Assembly (NCBI GenBank): GCA_944321965.1
Contig: CALUNH010000007.1
Location: 1 to 64,000, forward strand
Reading direction: 5' to 3'
DNA: 64,000 bases
Origin: an uncultured Alistipes sp.
GTDB lineage: Bacteria > Bacteroidota > Bacteroidia > Bacteroidales > Rikenellaceae
The notes beneath the pieces are model-generated. The model was not told the DNA's origin, searched no databases, and worked only from the letters and a program-made list of their open reading frames with translations. Each line of letters begins with the position of its first letter. Position 1 is the stretch's first letter. Position numbers and translations under genes: made by a program. Positions 51,450-61,154 of the stretch are shown here, one piece after another.

Positions 51450-52475
51450 TTAGAGCGCTTCGTCGAACTGGTGGAGGAAGCGCACGTCGTTCTCGAAATA
51501 GAGACGCAGGTCCTTTACGCCGTATTTGAGCATGGCGATCCGTTCGATACCCATGCCGAATGCGAATCCGGAATACTTTTCGGGGTCGATGTCGTTTGCC
51601 TTCAGGACATTGGGGTCGACCATGCCGCACCCCATGATTTCGAGCCAGCCCGTACCCTTGCAGACCGGGCACCCCTTGCCGCCGCAGAGGTTGCACGAGA
51701 CGTCGACCTCGGCCGACGGCTCCGTGAAGGGGAAGTACGACGGGCGCATCCGGATGACGGCCTGTTCGCCGAAGATCTCCTTGGCGAAGTACAGCAGCGA
51801 CTGCTTCATGTCGGCGAACGAAACCCCCTCGTCGATGTAGAGCCCCTCGATCTGGTGGAAGATACAGTGGGCGCGGTAGGAGATGGCCTCGTTGCGGAAG
51901 ACACGCCCCGGGCAGATCACGCGGATGGGCGGTTTCTGGCGCTCCATCGTGCGGACCTGGATCGACGAGGTGTGCGTACGCAGCAGGATGTCGGGGTCCT
52001 TTTCGATGAAGAACGTGTCCTGCATGTCGCGGGCCGGGTGCTCGGGCGGGAAATTCAGCGCCGAGAAGACGTGCCAGTCGTCCTCGATCTCGGGGCCGTC
52101 GGCCACGGTATAGCCCAGCCGCGAAAAGACCTCGACGATCTGGTTGCGGACCAGCGAAATCGGATGGCGCGAGCCGAGGTGTTCGGCCGAGCCGGGGCGC
52201 GTCAGGTCGCCCGACGAGGCCACCTGCTCGGCAGCGGCGTTCTGCAGCTCCTCGCGCAGCGAGGCGATTCGCTCCGTGGCGGCACTCTTCAGCCGGTTGA
52301 GCTGCTGGCCCAGTTCGCGCTTGAGCTCCGGAGCCACCGTCTTGAACTCTTCCATCAGTGCGTTCAGTTCGCCTTTCTTGCCCAGAATCCGGATCCGGAA
52401 CTCTTCGAGTTCGCTCGCTGCCTTGGGTTTGAACTCTTCGACCCGTCGCAGAAGTTCGTTGATTTTGTCGGTCAT
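51450..52475 (-). CDS. pheS: Phenylalanyl-tRNA synthetase alpha subunit
   Basis: PheS is the catalytic subunit that, with PheT, charges tRNA-Phe. The 341 residues begin with a coiled-coil arm (about 1-90). The class II core follows: motif 1 (HPISLVRNQIVEVF), motif 2 (VICPGRVFRNEAISYRAHCIFHQIEGLYID) and motif 3 (GFAFGMGIERIAMLKYG). A Cys-rich insertion, CNLCGGKGCPVCKGTGW (about 263-279), is a feature of a PheS subgroup and may bind zinc. pheT is not adjacent. A -7-like box on this strand (complement of 52529-52536) lies 54 bases upstream of the ATG. Confidence 0.97.
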   Translation of the reverse strand: MTDKINELLRRVEEFKPKAASELEEFRIRILGKKGELNALMEEFKTVAPELKRELGQQLNRLKSAATERIASLREELQNAAAEQVASSGDLTRPGSAEHLGSRHPISLVRNQIVEVFSRLGYTVADGPEIEDDWHVFSALNFPPEHPARDMQDTFFIEKDPDILLRTHTSSIQVRTMERQKPPIRVICPGRVFRNEAISYRAHCIFHQIEGLYIDEGVSFADMKQSLLYFAKEIFGEQAVIRMRPSYFPFTEPSAEVDVSCNLCGGKGCPVCKGTGWLEIMGCGMVDPNVLKANDIDPEKYSGFAFGMGIERIAMLKYGVKDLRLYFENDVRFLHQFDEAL

Positions 52476-52477
52476 AT

Positions 52478-52508
52478 TTTGTACGTATTTCTTTTTTACC
52501 TACTTTTG
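52478..52508 (+). promoter_or_regulatory. Promoter of the patatin-barrel gene
   Basis: TTTG (52478-52481) and TACTTTTG (52501-52508) are 19 bases apart, matching the consensus. The -33 box is just upstream of the divergent pheS start. Confidence 0.7.
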
Positions 52509-52528
52509 AGAGGTCATCCTTTAACATG

Positions 52529-52536
52529 CAAAGGTA
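52529..52536 (-). promoter_or_regulatory. -7-like box of pheS
   Basis: The complement reads TACCTTTG. No clear TTTG is found 18-21 bases upstream on this strand. Confidence 0.4.
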
Positions 52537-52551
52537 TAAAAAAATTGAGAT

Positions 52552-54852
52552 ATGTTGCGTAAAATCGGCTCATTTGTGGGGATGTTGCTGCTTCTGTCGC
52601 TTCCGGCCTCGGCCGGAACCGTGGGGGTTGTGATGAGTGGGGGCGGGGCCAAGGGGCTCTACCACATCGGGGTGCTGGAGGCCCTGGAGCAGAACGGGAT
52701 TCCGATCGACTATGTGGCCGGAACCTCCATGGGGTCGATTATCGCTGCGATGTATGCCGCCGGGTACTCCCCGGCCGAGATGCGGGCCATTGTCAGCTCC
52801 GGAGTGGTCCGGGAGTGGGTCTCGGGACGCATCGACCCCAACCGCTACATGGACTACTACCGCCAGTTGGGCGGAAGTCCGTCGTTCCTGAGCGTGCGCG
52901 TGAATCTCGGAAACCCGGCCGGAGAACGCCTCCAGTTCCCCACGAACCTGATCTCCTCGACGCAGGTCGATCTGGCGCTGACCGAGCTTTTCGCTCCGGC
53001 CACGGCGGCTTCGGACGGCGACTTCAACCGACTGATGGTCCCGTTCCTCTGCGTGGCCAGCGACATGAACCACCGCCGTCCGGTGGTCATGCGCAGCGGC
53101 GATCTGAGCGAAGCGGTCCGCTCGTCGATGTCCATACCTTTGGTCTTCAAACCGATGGCAATCGATTCGATGCTGCTGTACGACGGCGGGATCCATGACA
53201 ATTTCCCCTGGAAACCGATGGATGCCGATTTCCGGCCCGACCTGATCGTCGGATCGATCTGTACCGCCGGGAATACCCCGCCCAGCGAGGACAACAACAT
53301 CCTGGATCAGGCCTTCATGCTCGCCATGCAGAATACCGACTACACGCTTCCCGCCGAGCGGAGCGTCACGATCCGCCGTGCCGTAGGGGTCAGTATGCTC
53401 GATTTCGACCAGGCCGAGGCAATCATGGATGCCGGTTACGAGGATGCCATGGCCGCGATGCCGCAACTGCTGGAGAAGGTCGGCGGGGAGCGTCGCGATT
53501 CGACCTGGTTCGCCGAGCGCCGCCGGGCATTCCGGGAGAAGTGCCCGGAACTGATCTTCAGGGACTACCATATCGATGGCCTGAAACGGGACCAGCGGGA
53601 ATTCATCCGCGATTTTCTCCACATGGACCGCCGCACCCCGGGACGTCAGCGTCCGATGCGTTTTGCCGAACTGCGCGACAACCTCTTCAACGTGCTGGCG
53701 GGAGGTGATTTCACGATGGATTTCCCGAAAGTCCGCTACGATTCGCTCCTGCACGGCTACTCCTTCCAGTCGCGGTTCGAAACCCGTCCCAGTTTCAAGA
53801 TCACGGTCGGGGGCAACATCTCCTCCACGGCCTTCAACCAGGCCTATGTCGGAGTCGGATACCACTGGATCGGCCGGGTGTCGCAGCATCTCGGGGCCGA
53901 TCTCTACCTCGGGCCTCTCTACACGTGGGGAGTCTTTGGCGGACGCACCGATTTCTATGCCATCGAGCCGGTCTTCATCGATTACTCCTACAACTTCTCG
54001 GTGAGCAATTTCCGCCACGGCTATTTCGGCAACGTCGCCCGCATCACCAATGCCGAGCAGGTCAAGAGCAGTGAGAGTTTCGCCTCGCTGGGAATCGGAA
54101 TGCCGCTCACGCATCGCAGCGTCTTCGTCCTGCGGGCCAACGGAGGGCATGTCAACTACCGTTACGATTCCGACGACTTCTTCGCCGACGATACCGACCA
54201 TTCGCGCTTCTCCTTCTTCGGACTCCGGGCCGGACTCGCACGCAACACGCTCGACAAGCTCCTCTATCCGCGGCGCGGTTCGGAACTCTACCTCTCGGCC
54301 ATCTACATCGACGGACGGGACAAGTACGAACCCTACGATGCCGAGGATTTCATCTCCCGGGAGCGGAGGCAGTGGTTCGGAGGACGCTTTACGTGGAACA
54401 AGTTCTTCGACATGCCGCAGTGCGACTGGTTCTCGTTCGGACTCAATGTCGATGCGGTCTATACGACTCACCCCTCGTTCCGGACCGAGACCGCCACGCT
54501 GATGTCGATGCCCGAGTACGCCCCGATTCAGCATGTCCGGATGGTCTTCATGCCCGATTACCGGGGCGACCGCTTCGTGGCGGGAGGCATCATGCCGACC
54601 TTCGATCTGATGCCCGACTTCTTTTTCCGCACGGGATTTTACACCCTGTTCCGCAACAGGAGGGACTTCAATCCCCTGGGGGTTCCCGACGAACGTTGGC
54701 ACTATATCGCCGAGGCTTCGCTCGTCTACCACACGCGCATCGGTCCTGTAAGCCTGTCGCTGACCAAATACGATCTGAAGGATTGGAAAAACATGTATCT
54801 GACCTTCAACTTCGGATACGCCATCTTCGCCCCCAAAGGCACCTTTTATTGA
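52552..54852 (+). CDS. Patatin-like phospholipase fused to an outer-membrane beta-barrel
   Basis: A 766-residue exported protein of the PlpD/type Vd-like layout. A signal peptide (ending LPASA) precedes the patatin domain (about 23-320). The oxyanion motif is SGGGAKG (29-35), nucleophile Ser59 lies in GTSMG, and Asp211 in DGG. The rest (about 400-766) is a POTRA-like linker and a barrel related to BamA/Omp85, with strands such as YVGVGYHWIGRVSQHLGADLYLGP and a C-terminal LTFNFGYAIF strand. The patatin dyad is complete, so it is probably a lipid hydrolase at or near the outer membrane. It starts at the ATG at 52552, behind a good promoter, and is followed by the 79-bp repeats. Confidence 0.92.
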   Translation: MLRKIGSFVGMLLLLSLPASAGTVGVVMSGGGAKGLYHIGVLEALEQNGIPIDYVAGTSMGSIIAAMYAAGYSPAEMRAIVSSGVVREWVSGRIDPNRYMDYYRQLGGSPSFLSVRVNLGNPAGERLQFPTNLISSTQVDLALTELFAPATAASDGDFNRLMVPFLCVASDMNHRRPVVMRSGDLSEAVRSSMSIPLVFKPMAIDSMLLYDGGIHDNFPWKPMDADFRPDLIVGSICTAGNTPPSEDNNILDQAFMLAMQNTDYTLPAERSVTIRRAVGVSMLDFDQAEAIMDAGYEDAMAAMPQLLEKVGGERRDSTWFAERRRAFREKCPELIFRDYHIDGLKRDQREFIRDFLHMDRRTPGRQRPMRFAELRDNLFNVLAGGDFTMDFPKVRYDSLLHGYSFQSRFETRPSFKITVGGNISSTAFNQAYVGVGYHWIGRVSQHLGADLYLGPLYTWGVFGGRTDFYAIEPVFIDYSYNFSVSNFRHGYFGNVARITNAEQVKSSESFASLGIGMPLTHRSVFVLRANGGHVNYRYDSDDFFADDTDHSRFSFFGLRAGLARNTLDKLLYPRRGSELYLSAIYIDGRDKYEPYDAEDFISRERRQWFGGRFTWNKFFDMPQCDWFSFGLNVDAVYTTHPSFRTETATLMSMPEYAPIQHVRMVFMPDYRGDRFVAGGIMPTFDLMPDFFFRTGFYTLFRNRRDFNPLGVPDERWHYIAEASLVYHTRIGPVSLSLTKYDLKDWKNMYLTFNFGYAIFAPKGTFY

Positions 54853-54888
54853 ACCTTTTTCTTGGACCGTATCCTTTTGCCGCTGCTG

Positions 54889-55109
54889 GACAGTCTCTCG
54901 GTTTCGGACAGCTTTCCTGCTCTCGGAGGAGATTTTCGGCTCCGGAACTTTTCTTGGGTGAGGACCCGACAGTCTCTCGGTTTCGGACAGCTTTCCTGCT
55001 CTCGGAGGAGATTTTCGGCTCCGGAACTTTTCTTGGGTGAGGACCCGACAGTCTCTCGGTTTCGGACAGTTTTCCTGCTCTCGGAGGAGATTTTCGGTTC
55101 CGATCCTTT
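54889..55109. repeat. 79-bp tandem repeat, nearly three copies
   Basis: The word GACAGTCTCTCGG starts units at 54889, 54968 and 55047, a constant 79-base period. The first two units are almost identical; the third diverges after about 60 bases. As 79 is not a multiple of three, the repeat cannot keep one reading frame and is non-coding. Confidence 0.93.
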
Positions 55110-55180
55110 TCGCTTCCAGTTTATGTCGCGGTTCCGAGACCATCCCCTGCTTCCGGGCTGATTCCCGGTTCCGACCCACG

Positions 55181-55216
55181 AAAAAGCCGTCCGAAAATGC
55201 TTCGGACGGCTTTTTT
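55181..55216. terminator. Bidirectional terminator between patatin and M13 genes
   Basis: AAAAAGCCGTCCGAA and its complement form a long stem, with A-run and T-run ends, between convergent genes. Confidence 0.88.
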
Positions 55217-55261
55217 CAGAATGGGGTTGCCATAAGGCGGCCCCTCCTCTCCTTGCGGCGG

Positions 55262-57298
55262 TTACCAGATAATGACGCGCTCCTCCTCGGGCAGGAACAT
55301 CGCCCCGTCGGTGATCCCGAAGGCGTCGTAGAAGTCCTGCAGGTTGCGCAGCGTGGCATTCACACGCCATTTGCCCAGCGAGTGCACGTCGAGCTTCGTC
55401 AGACGCGCGATCTCCTCGTCGCGGATGTTCTGGGCCCAGAGCGTGGCGTAGGCCAGGTAGAAGCGCTGGGCATCGGTGAAGCCGTCGATCGGGGCCGGGG
55501 CCTCCTTGCCTGCGAGCGAGTTCCGGTAGGCCGTATAGGCCACCCGCAAACCGCCCTGGTCGGCAATGTTCTCACCCAGGCACAGCGCCCCGTTGGCGTG
55601 CAGCGCCGGCTGGTCGCCCTTGGCCGGGAGCACCTCGATGGCATCGAACTGCTTGACCAGGATCTCAGTCTTCGCCTTGAAGGCTTCGGCATCCTCTTCG
55701 GTCCACCAGTTGTTCATGTTGCCGTCCTTGTCGAACTGGCGCCCCTGATCGTCGAACCCGTGGGTCATCTCGTGGCCGATCACCACGCCGATGGCACCGT
55801 AGTTCACCGCATCGTCGGCATCCGGATTGTAGAACGGAGGCTGCAGAATCGCGGCCGGGAAGCAGATCTCGTTTGTCGTCGGGTTGTAGTAGGCGTTCAC
55901 CGTCTGCGGGGTCATCCCCCACTCGGCCCGGTCGACCGGTTTGCCGTACTTTTCGAGGTTGTCCTTCGTGGCCCAGATCCCGGCGTTGCGCAGGTTTTCG
56001 TAATAGCTCTTCGCCGGGTCGACCGTCAGCGTCGAATAATCCTTCCACTTGTCCGGGTAGCCGATCTTCACGGTAAACGAACTCAACTTCTCCTGCGCCT
56101 TGGCCTTCGTGGCATCCGACATCCAGTCGAGGTCGGCGATGTGCTGCGAGAGCGACGTCTGCAGGTTCTTCACCAGCTCCGTCATGCGCTGCTTGTCCTT
56201 CTCGGGGAAGTACTTCGCCACGTACATCTCGCCCACGGCCTCGCCCAGCAGTCCGTTGGGCACCGACATGGCGCGTTTCCAGCGGGGTTTCTGCTCCTGC
56301 TGGCCCGACATCGTGCGGCCGTAGAACTCGAACGACGCGGTCTGGAAATCGTCGCTCAGCGACGAAGCCCCGCCGTCGATGATCTGGGCGGCCAGGTAGT
56401 GACGGATCTTCTCCAGCGGAAGGCTCTTGAAGAGCTTGTTGACGCGCTCCATGACGCGCTTGTGCTGCACGATCATGCGGTCGGCGTCGGCAAGCCCCAT
56501 TCCGGCGAAATAGACATCCCAGTCGATGGCGTCGTAGGCCTTGGCGAACTCCGCGCGCGTCATCGGGTTGTACTGTGCCGGGATGTCGCGCTGCTCGACA
56601 TTCGAGAAGAAGACTTCGGCCAGCGAATCCTCGATCTCCAGGGCGTCGGCGGCTGCCTGTGCGGCCGCTTCGGCATCATACCCGCAGAGGGTGAAGAGCT
56701 GTACGAGGTAGTTTTTGTAGGCCTCCTTGATCGAGGCGTTCTCCGGGTCGACGTAGTAGTCGCGGTCGCCCATCGAGAGGCCCGACTGGGCCACGTAGAG
56801 CGTGTTGACGTTGCTGTCCATCAGGTCGGCCATCACGCCGATGCCGAAGAACGGGTTGGCCAGCGCCATGTGGATCCGGGCCAGCACCTCCGGGAGCTGC
56901 TTGCGGTCGGTCAGCCCCTCGACGAGCTGCAGGTCGGCGGCCAGCGGCGAGGCGCCCTCGGCATTCAGGCGCACGGAGTCGAGCCCCATCTTGTAGAGGT
57001 CCGCGATCTTCTGCTCGACACTGCCCGGGGCGGTTTCGAGTTTGGTCATCTCCTGGAAGAGCCGGTTGATGCGCTTCTCGTTGTTTTCGCGCAGCACGTC
57101 GAAGGAGCCGTAGCGCGAGAATTCGGGCTTCAGCGGGTTGTTCTTCTGCCAGCCGCCCGTGGCATACTGGTAGAAATCGGCGTTCGGCGCTACCGACAGG
57201 TCGAAATTCGTAAGGTCGATGGCCGGGGTTTTCGTATTGTTGTTCTGACAGGCTGCCATACAGACTGCGGTTGCTGCTAAAAGGATGATACGTTTCAT
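55262..57298 (-). CDS. M13-family (neprilysin/PepO-like) metallopeptidase lipoprotein
   Basis: A 678-residue zinc peptidase, exported and lipid-anchored (lipobox MAAC, Cys near residue 17). The mature N-terminus DFYQYATGGWQK is typical of M13. The catalytic motif HEMTH, in IGVVIGHEMTHGFDDQG, supplies two His ligands and the Glu; the third ligand Glu lies in LGENIADQGG, and NAYYNPTTNEICFPAAIL matches the substrate-binding NAYY block. The family's C-terminal ending (CxxW) is here VIIW without Cys, as often seen in bacterial members. It cleaves peptides, probably in the periplasm. It lies downstream of pgk on the same strand, separated by a hairpin. Confidence 0.95.
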   Translation of the reverse strand: MKRIILLAATAVCMAACQNNNTKTPAIDLTNFDLSVAPNADFYQYATGGWQKNNPLKPEFSRYGSFDVLRENNEKRINRLFQEMTKLETAPGSVEQKIADLYKMGLDSVRLNAEGASPLAADLQLVEGLTDRKQLPEVLARIHMALANPFFGIGVMADLMDSNVNTLYVAQSGLSMGDRDYYVDPENASIKEAYKNYLVQLFTLCGYDAEAAAQAAADALEIEDSLAEVFFSNVEQRDIPAQYNPMTRAEFAKAYDAIDWDVYFAGMGLADADRMIVQHKRVMERVNKLFKSLPLEKIRHYLAAQIIDGGASSLSDDFQTASFEFYGRTMSGQQEQKPRWKRAMSVPNGLLGEAVGEMYVAKYFPEKDKQRMTELVKNLQTSLSQHIADLDWMSDATKAKAQEKLSSFTVKIGYPDKWKDYSTLTVDPAKSYYENLRNAGIWATKDNLEKYGKPVDRAEWGMTPQTVNAYYNPTTNEICFPAAILQPPFYNPDADDAVNYGAIGVVIGHEMTHGFDDQGRQFDKDGNMNNWWTEEDAEAFKAKTEILVKQFDAIEVLPAKGDQPALHANGALCLGENIADQGGLRVAYTAYRNSLAGKEAPAPIDGFTDAQRFYLAYATLWAQNIRDEEIARLTKLDVHSLGKWRVNATLRNLQDFYDAFGITDGAMFLPEEERVIIW

Positions 57299-57320
57299 GC
57301 GTTGTTCGGGTTTTTGAAGA

Positions 57321-57358
57321 GAAGCGGAGATCTCCGGAGCTCCGGAAATCTCCGCTTC
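57321..57358 (-). terminator. Hairpin between pgk and M13 gene
   Basis: GAAGCGGAGAT/ATCTCCGCTTC, with an inner CCGGAGCTCCGG, forms a long stem. The minus-strand 3' side has no good T-run, so termination may be partial. Confidence 0.5.
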
Positions 57359-57389
57359 GGGATGATTGCTTGTTCCGATTCCGGGCCTC

Positions 57390-58652
57390 CTATTCGCGGA
57401 TGGCCTCTACGCCGGGCAGCGTGCCGAATTCGATGTATTCGAGCAGGGCGCCGCCGCCGGTCGAGATGTAGGACACCTGGTCGGCCAGCCCGAACTTGTT
57501 GATGCAGGCCACCGAGTCGCCGCCGCCGATGAGCGAGTAGGCGCCCTTCTTCGTGGCCTCGGCGATGGCCAGCGCCACCTCCTTCGAACCGGTTGCGAAC
57601 TTGTCGATCTCGAAGACGCCTACCGGGCCGTTCCACAGGATCGTCTTGCAGCCGAGGATGTGCTCGCGGAAGATCTTCTTGCCCTCATCGGCGATGTCGA
57701 CACCCTCCCAGTTGTCGGGGATGTTGTCGGCCGGAGCCGTCGAGGTGTTGGCGTCGGCCGAGAAGGCGTCGGCGATCAGCGCATCGGGCGACATCACCAG
57801 CTGGACGCCCTTCTGCTTGGCCAGTTCGAGGATCTCCAGGGCTACGGGGAACATGTCGGGCTCGCAGATCGAGTTGCCGACCTTGCCGCCCTGGGCTGCG
57901 GCGAACGTGTAGGTCATGCCGCCGCCGATGACGATCGAATCGACCTTCTCGATCAGGGCCTTGATCACGCCGATCTTGGTCGAAACCTTCGAGCCGCCGA
58001 TGATGGCGCAGAACGGGTGCTGCGGGGCCTCCATGAGCGACGAAATGGCCTTGACCTCCTTCTCCATCAGGTAGCCGAACATCTTGTCGTTGGGGAAGTG
58101 CTTGGCGATCAGATAGGTCGAAGCGTGCTTGCGGTGTGCCGTGCCGAAGGCGTCGTTGATGTAGCAGTCGGCATACGAAGCGAGTTTCTTGACGAACTCC
58201 TTCTGCGGACCCTCCTTCAGGGCCTTTTTGGCGGCATCCTTCTCCTCCTTGGTGGCGTCCTCGGCCAGACCGCGGGGTTTGCCCTCCTCCTCGGCGTAGA
58301 AACGCAGGTTTTCGAGCAGGACCACTTCGCCGGGCTTGAGGTTCTTGCACATTTCGGCAGCCTTCTCGCCCATGCAGTCACCGGCGAAGAGGACCTTCGT
58401 GCCGAGGTTCTTCTCGATGGCCGGGATGATCTGCTCCAGCGAGTATTTCGGATCGGGGTTCTTCTTCGGACGGCCCATGTGCGACATGAGGATCACCGAA
58501 CCGCCCTCGGAGAGCACCTTCTTGACGGTGGGCATGGCGGCGCGGATGCGCGTGTCGTCGGTTACTTCGCCCTTCTCGTTCAGGGGCACGTTGAAATCCA
58601 CGCGGATGATCGCGCGTTTGCCTTTGAAATCGTAGTTGTCGATCGAAATCAT
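57390..58652 (-). CDS. pgk: Phosphoglycerate kinase
   Basis: Pgk transfers phosphate from 1,3-bisphosphoglycerate to ADP in glycolysis. The 420 residues show the N-terminal signature RVDFNVPLN, the substrate loop [48 protein letters not shown], the [12 protein letters not shown] nucleotide region and the C-terminal [13 protein letters not shown]. Length is normal. The coding sequence has strong codon bias, as expected of a highly expressed glycolytic gene. A -7-like box (TAACTTTG, complement of 58711-58718) lies 58 bases upstream. Next downstream on the same strand is the M13 peptidase gene. Confidence 0.98.
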   Translation of the reverse strand: MISIDNYDFKGKRAIIRVDFNVPLNEKGEVTDDTRIRAAMPTVKKVLSEGGSVILMSHMGRPKKNPDPKYSLEQIIPAIEKNLGTKVLFAGDCMGEKAAEMCKNLKPGEVVLLENLRFYAEEEGKPRGLAEDATKEEKDAAKKALKEGPQKEFVKKLASYADCYINDAFGTAHRKHASTYLIAKHFPNDKMFGYLMEKEVKAISSLMEAPQHPFCAIIGGSKVSTKIGVIKALIEKVDSIVIGGGMTYTFAAAQGGKVGNSICEPDMFPVALEILELAKQKGVQLVMSPDALIADAFSADANTSTAPADNIPDNWEGVDIADEGKKIFREHILGCKTILWNGPVGVFEIDKFATGSKEVALAIAEATKKGAYSLIGGGDSVACINKFGLADQVSYISTGGGALLEYIEFGTLPGVEAIRE

Positions 58653-58710
58653 AGCTCTTTGAGATTTAAGTATTTTGTAGAAATTTTTTCCGTGAATCCC
58701 GTATCGGCGA

Positions 58711-58718
58711 CAAAGTTA
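58711..58718 (-). promoter_or_regulatory. -7-like box of pgk
   Basis: The complement reads TAACTTTG, 58 bases upstream of the ATG; no clear -33 box. Confidence 0.4.
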
Positions 58719-58772
58719 CGAAAAATTTTCAGTAAATCTGTTATTCCGATAACAGAAAAATATCCTCCCGGC

Positions 58773-58813
58773 AAAAAACAAATCTTCCGGGACGGTGAAT
58801 CCGCCCCGGAAGA
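58773..58813 (-). terminator. Terminator of the ABC exporter operon
   Basis: TCTTCCGGG/CCCGGAAGA forms a 9-base stem with a 13-base loop. On the minus strand it is followed by tttgTTTTTT, directly after the permease stop codon. Confidence 0.8.
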
Positions 58814-58819
58814 CCGGTG

Positions 58820-60142
58820 TCAATATTTGTACCGCACCCACTTGAAGAGCTCCTTCAGGGTGGGTTTCTTGCCGTACATGAAGATGCCCACGCGGTAGAT
58901 CTTGGCCGCGAACCAGACCATCGCCACGAACGAGGCGTAGAGCACCGCGAGCGAGAGGAGGATCTCCCACAGCGGGATGTCGTAGGGGATGCGGGCCATC
59001 ATCACCACGGGTGACGTGAAGGGGATGATCGAGAACCAGAAGGCCATCGGGGAGTTGGGGTCCTTGATCACGGCCAGCATCATCAGCAGGGCGAGGATGA
59101 TCGGCAGCGTGATGGGCATCTGCAGCTGCGAGGCGTCCTGAACGTTGTCGACGGCCGAGCCCACGGCGGCGAACATCGCCGAATAGAGCAGGTAGCCCCC
59201 GAAGACGAAGAGCAGCAGGCAGCCGAAGATCTTGAGGATGTAACCCAGGTCGGTCATGGCGGCCAGGGCCTGCATCGCCTCGGGGTCCATGCCGCTCATC
59301 GCGGCGGCGTCGGGAACGCCCTGCTGCATGGCCTGGACGCCGGCCATCGCCTCGGCGGGCATCAGGTGGGGCAGCACGAAGCCCCCCGCGGCGACGATCA
59401 GCACGCCCCAGATAAGGATCTGCACCACGGCGACGGCCGCCACGCCGAGGATCTTCCCGAGCATCAGGTCGAAGGGCCTGACGGACGAGACCATCACCTC
59501 CAGGACGCGGTTGTTCTTCTCCTCGATCACGGACTGCATGACCATCGAACCGTAGATCAGCAGGAACATGTAGAGGACGAACCCGAGGATGTAGCCGAGC
59601 ACCGTGGCCACGGTCGACGACTGGGCCTGGGTGTCCTCCTCCTGCGACTTGTCGTTGCGGAAGGTCTGCAGCGTGACCGTGGTCTTCACTTCGTCGAGGA
59701 TTTGCTGCAGGTTCTCGATGTCGTAGGCCTTGAGTTTTTCGGCTTCGAGCACCTTCTCGATCTGGCCCGTGATGCTGCTCTCGACGGAGAGCGACGACGA
59801 CGAATTGGCATAGAGCCGCACGTTCGAGGGGTTTTCGAGGATGTCCCGCCCGATGTAGAGTACACCGAAGCGGTCGGTCAACTCCCTGCGGGCCTCGTCG
59901 GTCGAGAGGTCGGTTGCCTCGAAACGGATCTCCTCGTCGCTTTCGAGCCGCGGGGCCACCAGCCCGCTCTCGTCGATCACGGCGATCGTCTTCTGTTCGC
60001 CGCGCGAATACTCCATGATGAGTGCCGGGGCGGCCATCAGGGCGATCATCAGGACGGGCATCAGGATCGTGCTGATGATAAAGGATTTTTTGCGCACGCG
60101 CTCGTTGAACTCGCGCTGGATAATGATGGGTATGTTGGACAT
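58820..60142 (-). CDS. ABC-2-type permease (NatB-like)
   Basis: A 440-residue inner-membrane permease. It has an N-terminal helix (about 20-45; SFIISTILMPVLMIALMAAPALIM broken at Pro), a large extracytoplasmic loop (about 50-185), and five or six further helices from about 190 to 425. VIEEKNNRVLEVMVSSVRPFDLMLGKILG is the conserved cytoplasmic loop of the NatB/YhaP-like ABC-2 family. The middle loop between helices 3 and 4 is Met/Ala-rich (AEAMAGVQAMQQGVPDAAAM). With the ATPase at 60169 it forms an exporter; NatAB exports sodium, but the substrate here is unknown. It starts at the ATG at 60140-60142, 26 bases after the ATPase stop. Confidence 0.9.
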   Translation of the reverse strand: MSNIPIIIQREFNERVRKKSFIISTILMPVLMIALMAAPALIMEYSRGEQKTIAVIDESGLVAPRLESDEEIRFEATDLSTDEARRELTDRFGVLYIGRDILENPSNVRLYANSSSSLSVESSITGQIEKVLEAEKLKAYDIENLQQILDEVKTTVTLQTFRNDKSQEEDTQAQSSTVATVLGYILGFVLYMFLLIYGSMVMQSVIEEKNNRVLEVMVSSVRPFDLMLGKILGVAAVAVVQILIWGVLIVAAGGFVLPHLMPAEAMAGVQAMQQGVPDAAAMSGMDPEAMQALAAMTDLGYILKIFGCLLLFVFGGYLLYSAMFAAVGSAVDNVQDASQLQMPITLPIILALLMMLAVIKDPNSPMAFWFSIIPFTSPVVMMARIPYDIPLWEILLSLAVLYASFVAMVWFAAKIYRVGIFMYGKKPTLKELFKWVRYKY

Positions 60143-60168
60143 GGCGTTTCCTGTTGGATGGTTATTTT

Positions 60169-61092
60169 TCAGAGTTGTCCGTTTACGGCCCTTATGAAAA
60201 TGTCGTTCATCGAGGGGATGATCTCGCGGAACGAACGCAGCTCGACCGCCTCGTTCACGGCCGCGATGACGGTCCGGACCTCGTCGTCGCTGGCAACGTG
60301 GAGCTTCAGGGTCCGGTAGACCGACTCCTCCTCGGCTCCTTCGAGGATCTCGCAGCGACCCGCGACGGCACGCCGCAGGGCGGCTTCGTCGCCGCGGTAG
60401 GCCACCTCGAAGATGTTGGCGCCGTGGCGGCGGCGGATGTCGTCGACACGTCCCGAAAGGATGTTCCGCGACTTGTTGATCAGCGTGATGTGGTCGCAGA
60501 TCTCCTCCACCGACGACATGTTGTGCGTCGAGAAGATCACCGTGGCGCCCTTGTCGCGCAGGGCCAGAATCTCCTCCTTCAGGAGGTTGGCGTTGATGGG
60601 ATCGAATCCCGAAAAGGGTTCGTCGAAGATCAGCAGGCGCGGTTCGTGCAGCACCGTGACGATGAACTGCACCTTCTGGGCCATGCCCTTCGAGAGCTCC
60701 TCGACCTTCTTGTCCCACCAGCTCTGGATGCCGAACTTCTCGAACCACTCCTTCAGCCGTGCAATGGCGTCGCGCCGCGAAAGCCCCTTGAGCCGGGCGA
60801 AGAAGAGGGCCTGCTCGCCGACCTTCATCTTCTTGTAGAGGCCGCGCTCCTCGGGCAGGTAGCCGATGCGGTAGACATCCTCGGGGGCGATTTCGTGGCC
60901 GTCGAAGAGCACGCGGCCGCTGTCGGGCGCCGTGATGCGGTTGATGATGCGGATCAGGGTGGTTTTTCCGGCTCCGTTGGGTCCGAGCAGCCCGTAGACC
61001 GACCCTTCGGGAATGGCGAGCGAAACGTCGTTGAGCGCCGTGTGGGCGGCATATTGTTTGGTGACGTGCTCCACCGTGAGTAAATCCTTCAT
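60169..61092 (-). CDS. ABC transporter ATP-binding protein (NatA-like)
   Basis: A 307-residue ATPase that powers the permease downstream. All motifs are present: Walker A GPNGAGKTT, Q-loop followed by YLPEERGLYKKMKV, signature LSKGMAQKVQ, Walker B LLIFDEPFSGFDP, and the H-loop in FSTHNMSSVEEICD. The C-terminal extension (about 225-307) is typical of the NatA group. It is first in a two-gene operon with its own promoter. Unlike the ATPase-like protein at 11004, its catalytic residues are all standard. Confidence 0.95.
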   Translation of the reverse strand: MKDLLTVEHVTKQYAAHTALNDVSLAIPEGSVYGLLGPNGAGKTTLIRIINRITAPDSGRVLFDGHEIAPEDVYRIGYLPEERGLYKKMKVGEQALFFARLKGLSRRDAIARLKEWFEKFGIQSWWDKKVEELSKGMAQKVQFIVTVLHEPRLLIFDEPFSGFDPINANLLKEEILALRDKGATVIFSTHNMSSVEEICDHITLINKSRNILSGRVDDIRRRHGANIFEVAYRGDEAALRRAVAGRCEILEGAEEESVYRTLKLHVASDDEVRTVIAAVNEAVELRSFREIIPSMNDIFIRAVNGQL

Positions 61093-61124
61093 GTCGAATG
61101 TTTGTTTTCGGATCGTTGCGACCG

Positions 61125-61154
61125 CAAATATAGCAACAAACTTTGAATATCAAA
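61125..61154 (-). promoter_or_regulatory. Promoter of the NatA/NatB-like operon
   Basis: On the minus strand TTTG (complement of 61151-61154) and TATATTTG (complement of 61125-61132) are 18 bases apart; the ATG lies about 33 bases downstream of the -7 box. Confidence 0.7.

Larger units (their letters stand above)
54853..55261. other. Gene-free stretch with 79-bp repeats and a terminator
   Basis: A 409-base gap between two convergent genes. It holds the 79-bp tandem repeat, a short unique stretch (about 55110-55180) and a bidirectional terminator. No credible gene. Confidence 0.75.
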
